From Treponema sp. (GTDB lineage: Bacteria > Spirochaetota > Spirochaetia > Treponematales > Treponemataceae), in NCBI GenBank assembly GCA_024402595.1, contig JAKSTL010000012.1:1-44386 (forward strand): a stretch of 44,386 bases of DNA. The letters run 5' to 3'. Position numbers and translations under genes: made by a program. The notes under the pieces are model-generated. The model searched no databases and was not told the origin of the DNA. It saw only the letters and a list, made by a program, of their open reading frames with translations. This document shows, one piece after another, positions 23,100 through 30,530 of this stretch. Position 1 is the first letter of the stretch, and each line of letters starts with the position of its first letter.

Positions 23100-24491
23100 A
23101 TGATGAGATCACTTTATTCTGGAGTTTCTGGACTTCAGAATCATCAGACAAGAATGGATGTTATTGGAAACAACGTTTCTAACGTAAATACAAACGGTTT
23201 TAAAAGAGGCCGTGTTACTTTTCAGGATATGATTTCACAGCAGATGACTGGAGCTGCTAAACCAACAGATGAACTTGGTGGTGTAAACCCTAAAGAAGTT
23301 GGCTTGGGTATGACAGTTGCTGCAATTGACAATATTTTTACACAGGGAAATCTTCAATCAACTGGAGTTTCTACTGATTTGGCAATTCAGGGTAATGGAT
23401 TCTTTATTATGAAAAATGGTGAAGAATCATTCTATACAAGAAATGGTGCTTTTGGTGTTGATTCAGAAGGAACTTTGGTAAATCCAGCTAATGGTATGAG
23501 AGTTCAGGGATGGATGGCAGAAGAAATCAATGGTCAGATGATGGTAACAACTGCTGCAACTCCTGAAGATTTGATTATTCCTGTTGGTGCAAAGGATCCT
23601 GCAAAAGAAACTCAGAATGTAAAGTTTGCTTGTAACCTTGATAAAAATACTCCAGAGATTTTACCTGGCGCCAGTGATAATGATATTTTTGCTGGAACAT
23701 GGAACACCGAACAGAAGATTTATGACAGTTTTGGTAATGCTCATACTTTGTCTGTTTCTTTCCAGAGAGTTCCTGGAGAATCTAATCAGTGGCAGGCAAC
23801 TGTAAATATTGATGAAGATAACGCTGATTATACTCAGACAAGAATTGGTTTTGGAACTACAGATGGTATGACAAATACTTTCATCGTTCAGTTTGATAAT
23901 ATGGGTGCATTGCAGTCTGTACGAGACAGTGCAGGAAATGTTTCTAATGCTGTAGGCGAAATTGTTTTGCAGACTTCTTATACAGTAGAAGGTGCTAATA
24001 ATGATGAAAATGGAAATCCTTACAGACAGTCTTTGAATCTTAATTTGGGAACTATTGGTAGTTTTGAAGATACAATTACACAGTCGGCTTCAAAAAGTTC
24101 AACAAAAGCTTTCTATCAGGATGGATATACATTAGGTTATTTAAATAACTTTAAGATTGATTCAAGCGGTATTATTACTGGTGTTTATTCTAACGGAACA
24201 AATAGAACCATTGGTAAAATTGCCATGGCAACTTTCGCCAACGATCGTGGTTTGGAAAAGGCTGGAGATAATACATTTGTAGAATCAAATAACTCTGGTA
24301 TGGCAAGAATTGGTGAATCTGGAATTGCAGGCCGTGGTTCTTTAATGGCTGGTGCCTTGGAAATGTCTAACGTTGATTTGACAGAACAGCTTACAGATAT
24401 GATTGTTACTCAGCGTGGTTTCCAGTCTAATGCAAAAACAATTCAGACTGCAGATACTTTGCTTGATACAGTATTAAGCTTGAAACGATAG
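23100..24491 (+). CDS. flgE: Flagellar hook protein FlgE
   Basis: A 463-residue hook subunit. The N-terminal rod signature ([27 protein letters not shown]) and the C-terminal coil ([40 protein letters not shown]) form the axial helices; D1/D2 lie between. Lys165 (GAKDP) and Cys178 (FACNLDK) are at the positions reported in Treponema denticola to form the lysinoalanine cross-link that joins hook subunits covalently. AGGAGA precedes the start by a normal distance. A strong terminator follows, so it is the last gene of this block. Confidence 0.97.
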   Translation: MMRSLYSGVSGLQNHQTRMDVIGNNVSNVNTNGFKRGRVTFQDMISQQMTGAAKPTDELGGVNPKEVGLGMTVAAIDNIFTQGNLQSTGVSTDLAIQGNGFFIMKNGEESFYTRNGAFGVDSEGTLVNPANGMRVQGWMAEEINGQMMVTTAATPEDLIIPVGAKDPAKETQNVKFACNLDKNTPEILPGASDNDIFAGTWNTEQKIYDSFGNAHTLSVSFQRVPGESNQWQATVNIDEDNADYTQTRIGFGTTDGMTNTFIVQFDNMGALQSVRDSAGNVSNAVGEIVLQTSYTVEGANNDENGNPYRQSLNLNLGTIGSFEDTITQSASKSSTKAFYQDGYTLGYLNNFKIDSSGIITGVYSNGTNRTIGKIAMATFANDRGLEKAGDNTFVESNNSGMARIGESGIAGRGSLMAGALEMSNVDLTEQLTDMIVTQRGFQSNAKTIQTADTLLDTVLSLKR

Positions 24492-24565
24492 TAAAGGGTT
24501 TTAATTAGTGGCTTTAGAAATTAAAGGGTGGGGGAAAACACCTGATGATTTTTAATATATAAAAT

Positions 24566-24611
24566 AAAAAACACCGTAAGACAATCCATCAGTTTTACGG
24601 TGTTTTTTTTA
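24566..24611. terminator. Bidirectional terminator after flgE
   Basis: ACACCGTAA pairs with TTACGGTGT around a 15-nt loop, with A runs on the left and eight or more T on the right. It closes the hook block on plus and the ankyrin gene on minus. No flbD-like frame lies between 24492 and here. Confidence 0.9.
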
Positions 24612-24649
24612 TATAAAAACTAACAAACAAAAAGATTTAATTTTCTAGT

Positions 24650-25564
24650 TTAGTTTTCTTTGTGATATGGTTTTAATATTTCAACAATGGCTTCTTTACG
24701 GAACAATGTTGCATAGCCATAGGCCGACATTCCCATTTGATCTTTTATATCTGGGTCTGCACCATTTTCTACAAGCATTTTACAGATTTCAGCTTTGTTG
24801 CTTCCAACCGCAAGAATCAGATTTGTTTGACCTTCCTTGTTGATGGTATTCAATTCTGCTCCGTGATTTATTAAAAGCTGCGTAATATTTTTATTACCTC
24901 GCCAAACTGCATCCATTACAGGAGTATAACCTCGGTCTTCTGAAACTGCATTTATATCTGCTCCCAATGAAATAAGCCTTTTTAAGAACTCTTCGTTATC
25001 ATTTCGAACAGCAATATTTATCATTGGTGTTCCTGTATCATCTCGGGAGTTAATATCTATGCCAGCATTTAAGAAAAGATTACAGATTTCAATTTTATCT
25101 TTGGCAATGTAAGAAGCAAAACAATCTGGTGTAAATGGAATGCCTTTTTCAAAAAGTGCTTTTTTGGAAGAACGGATTTCATTTTTATTGCAGATAAAAT
25201 CGTATTGCTTTTCAATATAATTCAAAATGCGGGCTTTTGTTTTTAAGTCTTTTATTTCATCACTTGAAAAAAGTGTGTATTTTGACAAAAACGGAATATT
25301 GGTAATTACAGGGATTTCTTTTGCAATTACATAACCGCAGATGCTCGCCATAGAACAGACATCAGAAATAAAAAATGAGGTGGTTTCTGCTTTTTCAGAA
25401 TAAATAACACACAAGGATAAATCAGAGAGATATCTTTTTATTTTTTTTAAGTTATTTTCCTGAAAATCGGATTTATATATTTTGGCTGACTTTTCTAAAT
25501 GACATATTTCTGATTCTGCAACATTCGAAAATAATTCGTTATCTGTGAGTATTAAGTAAGTCAT
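24650..25564 (-). CDS. Ankyrin-repeat protein with an unassigned N-terminal domain
   Basis: A 304-residue protein without signal peptide. From about residue 140 there are five ankyrin repeats with the usual words (IEICNLFLNAGIDINSRDDTGTPMINIAVRN, LLINHGAELNTINKEGQTNLILAV, LVENGADPDIKDQMGMSAYGYA). Residues 1-130 are an alpha/beta region: strand LILTD, a Ser/Asp-rich strand LSLCVIYSE, a helix ISDVCSMASICGYVIAKE and a strand IPVITNI. This order recalls nucleoside 2-deoxyribosyltransferase or TIR-like folds, but no catalytic motif can be named. It is divergent from the FIST-hydrogenase operon and shares its 199-bp control region. The start is placed 6 nt after a -10 and has no Shine-Dalgarno. Confidence 0.8.
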   Translation of the reverse strand: MTYLILTDNELFSNVAESEICHLEKSAKIYKSDFQENNLKKIKRYLSDLSLCVIYSEKAETTSFFISDVCSMASICGYVIAKEIPVITNIPFLSKYTLFSSDEIKDLKTKARILNYIEKQYDFICNKNEIRSSKKALFEKGIPFTPDCFASYIAKDKIEICNLFLNAGIDINSRDDTGTPMINIAVRNDNEEFLKRLISLGADINAVSEDRGYTPVMDAVWRGNKNITQLLINHGAELNTINKEGQTNLILAVGSNKAEICKMLVENGADPDIKDQMGMSAYGYATLFRKEAIVEILKPYHKEN

Positions 25565-25570
25565 ATAAAA

Positions 25571-25599
25571 ATTATAATTCCAATTTTTTTATGAAGCAA
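25571..25599 (-). promoter_or_regulatory. Promoter of the ankyrin gene, leaderless
   Basis: Minus strand TTGCTT (25594-25599), a 17-nt spacer, TATAAT (25571-25576), 6 nt, then the ATG at 25564-25562. Transcription should begin at or beside the start codon. Confidence 0.7.
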
Positions 25600-25707
25600 G
25601 TTTTTTTTGATAATAACAAAAGGCTTTTTAAGATGTTTATAGATTAAAAATGTATTTAGCCTTGGAAAAAGACAAACTTTTCATAAAAAAATGCTTACTT
25701 AAAAAAA

Positions 25708-25736
25708 TTGTAAATAATGGAAAGGTTTGGTATAAT
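25708..25736 (+). promoter_or_regulatory. Promoter of the FIST-hydrogenase sensor operon
   Basis: TTGTAA (25708-25713), a 17-nt spacer and TATAAT (25731-25736) with a TGG in front of the -10 (extended -10). The start near 25743 leaves a leader of about 21 nt with GGGG (25755-25758) as ribosome site. Confidence 0.8.
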
Positions 25737-25763
25737 TATTTAAAATTACTTTGTGGGGTAGTT

Positions 25764-26897
25764 ATGCAAAGATGTGTTGTTTGTTTTAGTTCAAAAGACG
25801 ATGGCGCTGCTGCCTTTGATGAAGTCTATCAACAGCTTGCAACTGCCCAACTAGAAAATCAGACCCAACCAATTTTAATTCTTTTCTCTTCTCAAGAAGA
25901 TTCTTTTACTTATGCCGCAACAATGTTTAAAAAGTGTTTTCCAGATGCAGTTTCTATGGGAACAACTTCTTACATGAACTTTGGCAGTAAAGGTTTTAAC
26001 AAATGTGGATTATCTGCAATGGCAATTTATTCTGGAATTGAAGTGTCGGCTGGTGCATTATTTGAAATAAACATTCATCCAAGATTTTACAAAGCCCACA
26101 TAATCAAAGCTAAAAATCAGCTTTCTTCTTTTGAAAATACTTGCTGTCTTGAGTTTACAACCGCTTTTAGCAACAGTGAAGAATTGGTTCTTGATACCTT
26201 GGACGATTTATTAAAAAATGAAAATATTCCGGTGGTTGGTAGTTCTTCTGGTGCAGCGGTGGATAAAAATTATGCTAATTATGTTGCACTAAATGGAGAA
26301 GTCTATAAAAATACCTGCGTTTTTTGTTTAATTCACAATTTGAATGGTCGCATTTTCTTTTATAAAGAAAATATTTTTAAGCCTACGGAAAAAGCCTTTG
26401 TTGCTACCAGTGTTGATTGCGAAAATCGTACAGTTTATGAGTATAATAATCAGCCTGCTACAGATATTATTGCGGATGCGTTAGGTATTTCTTTTGATGA
26501 ATTGCAGTCTGCCTTGGCTTTGCACCCTATGGGAAGGTCCATTGATAATCAGCTTTATATTACAGAAACTAATAAGGTTTCGCCAAAAGATGGTTCTATT
26601 TCTTATTTTTCTAGGATTTATAATCTGACAACAATGTATTTGCTTGAGTTGGAAGATTTTAAAACCGTGGCGGCAAGAACTAAGGCAGATGTGGGGGAAA
26701 TTATAAAAAATCCATCTTTTACACTTTCAATTAATTGCCAGAATCGTTCAATGCTTTTTGAAAGGGAAAACGAATTTGAATCTTTCAATAATTTTCTGGG
26801 AGATACTTTTGGTAATTTTATTGGGGTTAGTGGTTACGGAGAGCAGTTATTTTTAAATCATCTGAACGAGTCTATGGTTCTGGTTCTTTTTGAGTAA
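25764..26897 (+). CDS. FIST domain sensor protein
   Basis: A 377-residue cytoplasmic protein made of the FIST N-terminal domain (about 1-190, with VCFSSKDD, ILFSS, VSMGTTSYMNFGSKGF and PVVGSSSGAAVDKNYANYVALNGEVY) and the FIST C-terminal domain (about 200-370, with TDIIADALGISFDEL, HPMGRS and GVSGYGEQ). FIST is a known intracellular ligand-sensing module that is often linked to signal-transduction proteins; its ligand is thought to be a small molecule. ATG 25764 is chosen because GGGG is 5 nt upstream; a frame opening at 25650 reaches back across the promoter. The next gene starts 16 nt after its stop, so the FIST protein probably feeds that c-di-GMP enzyme. Confidence 0.85.
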   Translation: MQRCVVCFSSKDDGAAAFDEVYQQLATAQLENQTQPILILFSSQEDSFTYAATMFKKCFPDAVSMGTTSYMNFGSKGFNKCGLSAMAIYSGIEVSAGALFEINIHPRFYKAHIIKAKNQLSSFENTCCLEFTTAFSNSEELVLDTLDDLLKNENIPVVGSSSGAAVDKNYANYVALNGEVYKNTCVFCLIHNLNGRIFFYKENIFKPTEKAFVATSVDCENRTVYEYNNQPATDIIADALGISFDELQSALALHPMGRSIDNQLYITETNKVSPKDGSISYFSRIYNLTTMYLLELEDFKTVAARTKADVGEIIKNPSFTLSINCQNRSMLFERENEFESFNNFLGDTFGNFIGVSGYGEQLFLNHLNESMVLVLFE

Positions 26898-26913
26898 GTT
26901 TCTTGGAGTTATT

Positions 26914-29900
26914 ATGCGAAGTTTAAATAACGGACTTGTGTTTAGTAATGAACAATGTATTGCCTGTAACAAATGTATCTCTGTCTGTAATGTTTTTGGT
27001 GCAAATGTTGCAGTAAATAATGCTGTGACTTATAATTCCTTTTCTAAAGGTTCTGAAAATCTTCCGATGGAAAGCAAAATTATCAACATAATGAACGGTA
27101 ATAAACAGATTTTTGTTGATGATAAAAAGTGCCTGCACTGTGGAAAATGTATTGCCACCTGTCCTCATAATGCTCGGGAATATTCCGACGATACGGACCG
27201 TTTTTTAGAAGATTTGTTGAAAGGGGAAAAAATCAATATTATTTTTTCTACTTCGTTTTCGACTTTTTATGATAAAGAAGCCAAAAATATTGTTGGTTAT
27301 TTAAAATCTTTTGAAAATGTTGGAAAGATTTATTCGGCTGGCATTGGAGATAGAATCTCGGCTTGGGCTCATGCAAAATATTTAAAGGAAAATATCAATA
27401 AACCTGTAAAAAGTAGGGCTTTTATTGCCAATGTTTGCGAATCTATTGTAGAACGCATAGAAAATTATTACCCATATTTAATTTATCGACTTATTCCCGT
27501 TCAATCTCCTGTAATGTGCAGTGGAATCTACCTGAAAAAATATTTAAAACTGGATGGAAAAATTGCATTTATTGGGCCTTGTATTGCAAAATACAACGAA
27601 TTTCATAAAGACAATACAGAAGAAATAATTTCTTACAATGTGACTTTTGATCATTTATTCAAAAAACTTCGGGAAATGCAGGTAAATTATTCACATTATT
27701 CCAGCGATTTTGACCAAGCACCAATTCCCGCTTCTGATAGAGTTGCTTTTCACGGAAATTTCAAAGCTTTGGTTTCTAAATTTTTTCCGCCAAACTCCAA
27801 TTTTATAGAAATGGAAGGTTTTGATTCAGAAAAATTTGTAATTCTTTCTATTTTGCAGGGAAGCGATTCTGATAATACTTTACAAAATACTTCAGAACAA
27901 TCTGTAACACTTCAGCCACTTATGGTAGATATTCAATCTTGTGAAAATGGATGTCATAAAGGTCCTGGCATTGAAGCTTCCAGATTTAATTATGAAAAAC
28001 TTTTTTTAAATTATGCAAAAATAACCGCGAATACTCAAAATAATAAAAATTATGATGAATTGTGGCAGGAAGAAGAGAACTATTTAAGTTCTTTGAATCC
28101 AGAAGATTTTTCCTGTTCTTTTAAAAAATTATACCATCAGAATGTTAATGTTCCAGATAACATCTATAGAAATATTTTTAATATCATGCTTAAAAATACA
28201 GAGGAAAAACGCAATATAAATTGTGGTTCCTGTGGGTATAAAACCTGCCGTGATATGGCTAGAGCTATAGCCTATGGATATAATTTAAAAGAAAACTGCA
28301 TTCACTACATGAACGATTTAATGCAGCAAAGTCTTATTATTGATAAAGAATGTAACATTCCTAATAAAAATTATATTTTCCGCTATGGAATGCAACTTCT
28401 AGAAAATAATATTGATAAAAAATATGTTATCTGTAACGGAAATATAAATGGGCTTAAGGTTATTAACGATATTTATGGCTTTGCGGCTGGTGATAAAGTT
28501 TTAAAACATATTGCGGGACTTTTGTCTGAATTAACAGATAAAAATGAAATATGTGCCAGAATGGGTGCCGATAACTTTACTTTGCTGTTGGAATATACTC
28601 CCGAAAAAATGCAGCGTTTACATAACTTAAAAAGTTTTGATTGTAGAAAAGTTGGTATTCCGTATCCAATTACTATGCGATTTGGTCTTTTTATTCCAAA
28701 AGATCAGGAATATGATTTAAAAATGATGATGAACTTAGCAGAAATCTGTAGAGATAAACAATCATCATCAACGCAAAATACTTATACAGTTTATTCTGAT
28801 GATTTTCGACAGAACACAATTGAAGAGTTGGAACTTTCTTCTAAGTTTCAAATGGCCTTGGATAATAAAGAGTTTGTTTTATGGTTTCAGCCTCAATACA
28901 AAGCTCAAACTGGTGATTTAGTAGGGGCAGAAGCATTGTGTCGATGGATTGATTCTAGTGGAACGGTCATTTCACCAATTAAGTTTATTCCAATTGCAGA
29001 AAAAAATGGATTTATACGCAAACTGGATGTAGAAATATGGCGTATGGCTTTTGAAGCAGTGCATCGATGGCTTGGAATGGGTATGAATCCTGTACCAATT
29101 TCTGTAAATATCTCCCGAGTCAGCCTTTCCGATGATGTTTTGATTTCTGTTATAAGCCATTTGTTAGATGAATATGAAGTTCCTACCGAATATATTCATT
29201 TTGAAGTAACCGAAAGTGCATATATGGAAGACCAGAAAAATCTTATTGCACGAATTGAAAAAATCCGGGAATTAGGTTTTCAAATTGCCATGGATGATTT
29301 TGGAAGCGGTTATTCTTCGTTAAATACTCTTAAAGATTTGCCAATAGATATTTTAAAATTGGATATGGGATTTTTAAGAGAACAAACCAATATGGATAAA
29401 GGTGGAAAAATTATTTCAACTCTTGTTCAGATGGCACAGAATCTTGAATATACAACAATTGCAGAAGGGGTTGAAAATCAGGAGCAGTCTGACTTTTTAG
29501 CTACTATTGGTGTTGATATTATTCAAGGTTATTTATATGCAAAACCAATGCCGGAAGATAAGTTTTTAACCTTGTTTTCTTCCAATGAAAAAATTACTAG
29601 TTTTTCAAAAACAGAACGAACGGGCATTCTTCGCATGGAAAATCTTTATAATCCAATGTCCAGCGAAAGTATAATGTTCGATAAGCTTTCTGGGGCTTCT
29701 GCTATTTTTGAATATTCATCAAAAAGCCGAAATCTGGAATTATTTAGAATCAATCAAAAGTGTTTGAAAATCTTTGGTTTTGAGCAGCTGCCTTTTAAAG
29801 ATATAAAGAAAAACTTAAAATATCTTTTCCAAAAAGATACTCAAAATCAATTTATTGACTCGGTAATAAAATCTATACAGACTGGTTCAGAAGTGATAAT

Positions 29901-30465
29901 TGTTACAAAAAATAAGGAATATCACAAACAGAACACAGTTTGGACAAAGCTTTACATAACAGAAGTTAGCCAAAAAGAAGATGTTCATATAATTTATGTT
30001 CGTGTAGAGGACATAACCGATGAGAAAAACTCTGAAAAAACCCTTGAACTTTCTAACAAACAGCTTACCAGTATGCTTACTGAGGCTCGAACTGGAATGT
30101 GGCTTATTCTGATTAAGTTTGATTTAATGAACTTTATGAATAGTCTTCAGATAAAAGTTATAAAGGTTAATCATGAGTTTGAAGAACTTTCGGGCTATTC
30201 GGAAGAAGAACTTCTTTCTTTAAATGAACGAGAAATCATCAGTTTAATTCATCCAAAAAACAGACCTGGCTTAATAATGTCTTTTTATAAAAACTTTACG
30301 GAAGGATTCAAAAAGCGCATGGTTTGCAAATATTCCTTAAAACACAAAGACGGAACTTATATACCATTAAAGATTTTGATTGATGCTGTAAAACAGGAAG
30401 ATGATACATATCTTGGTGTTATCAATTTTATTGAAGAAGATATAAAGAAGAGTGAAGAATCCTAG
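26914..30465 (+). CDS. Sensory [FeFe]-hydrogenase-like - GGDEF - EAL - PAS fusion
   Basis: A 1183-residue soluble protein. Domains in order: two [4Fe-4S] ferredoxin motifs (Cys15/18/21/25 and Cys73/76/79/83); an [FeFe]-hydrogenase large-subunit-like domain (about 105-370) with candidate H-cluster ligands Cys175 (ANVCES), Cys223 (GPCIAK) and Cys343/Cys347 (SCENGC); a further Fe-S module (Cys437/440/445/462); a GGDEF domain with GADNF at 551-555; an EAL domain (about 640-885) with Glu673, Asn732, Glu764, Asp794, Asp795, Lys815, Glu851 and Gln871 all present; and two PAS-like domains (about 905-1020 and 1040-1180). The usual TSCCP of catalytic hydrogenases is changed, the proton-transfer Cys being Val174. 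It should be a c-di-GMP phosphodiesterase set by redox state or H2 (inference). ATG 26914 follows GGAG by 5 nt. Confidence 0.85.
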   Translation: MRSLNNGLVFSNEQCIACNKCISVCNVFGANVAVNNAVTYNSFSKGSENLPMESKIINIMNGNKQIFVDDKKCLHCGKCIATCPHNAREYSDDTDRFLEDLLKGEKINIIFSTSFSTFYDKEAKNIVGYLKSFENVGKIYSAGIGDRISAWAHAKYLKENINKPVKSRAFIANVCESIVERIENYYPYLIYRLIPVQSPVMCSGIYLKKYLKLDGKIAFIGPCIAKYNEFHKDNTEEIISYNVTFDHLFKKLREMQVNYSHYSSDFDQAPIPASDRVAFHGNFKALVSKFFPPNSNFIEMEGFDSEKFVILSILQGSDSDNTLQNTSEQSVTLQPLMVDIQSCENGCHKGPGIEASRFNYEKLFLNYAKITANTQNNKNYDELWQEEENYLSSLNPEDFSCSFKKLYHQNVNVPDNIYRNIFNIMLKNTEEKRNINCGSCGYKTCRDMARAIAYGYNLKENCIHYMNDLMQQSLIIDKECNIPNKNYIFRYGMQLLENNIDKKYVICNGNINGLKVINDIYGFAAGDKVLKHIAGLLSELTDKNEICARMGADNFTLLLEYTPEKMQRLHNLKSFDCRKVGIPYPITMRFGLFIPKDQEYDLKMMMNLAEICRDKQSSSTQNTYTVYSDDFRQNTIEELELSSKFQMALDNKEFVLWFQPQYKAQTGDLVGAEALCRWIDSSGTVISPIKFIPIAEKNGFIRKLDVEIWRMAFEAVHRWLGMGMNPVPISVNISRVSLSDDVLISVISHLLDEYEVPTEYIHFEVTESAYMEDQKNLIARIEKIRELGFQIAMDDFGSGYSSLNTLKDLPIDILKLDMGFLREQTNMDKGGKIISTLVQMAQNLEYTTIAEGVENQEQSDFLATIGVDIIQGYLYAKPMPEDKFLTLFSSNEKITSFSKTERTGILRMENLYNPMSSESIMFDKLSGASAIFEYSSKSRNLELFRINQKCLKIFGFEQLPFKDIKKNLKYLFQKDTQNQFIDSVIKSIQTGSEVIIVTKNKEYHKQNTVWTKLYITEVSQKEDVHIIYVRVEDITDEKNSEKTLELSNKQLTSMLTEARTGMWLILIKFDLMNFMNSLQIKVIKVNHEFEELSGYSEEELLSLNEREIISLIHPKNRPGLIMSFYKNFTEGFKKRMVCKYSLKHKDGTYIPLKILIDAVKQEDDTYLGVINFIEEDIKKSEES

Positions 30466-30530
30466 TAAGCTTTGATAATCTCAAAAAAATGAAGGTGATT
30501 TGAACTTGCCTTTTGTTTTAACAGGTGATG

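Noticed and set aside
24492..24565. flbD expected after flgE
   Set aside because: The 74-nt gap before the terminator is too short and has no matching frame.
25650..25763. Upstream extension of the FIST protein by 38 residues
   Set aside because: Covers the promoter at 25708-25736 and has no ribosome site; ATG 25764 fits better.
30466..30530. Terminator between the convergent signalling operons
   Set aside because: Only short imperfect dyads, no T run on either strand.
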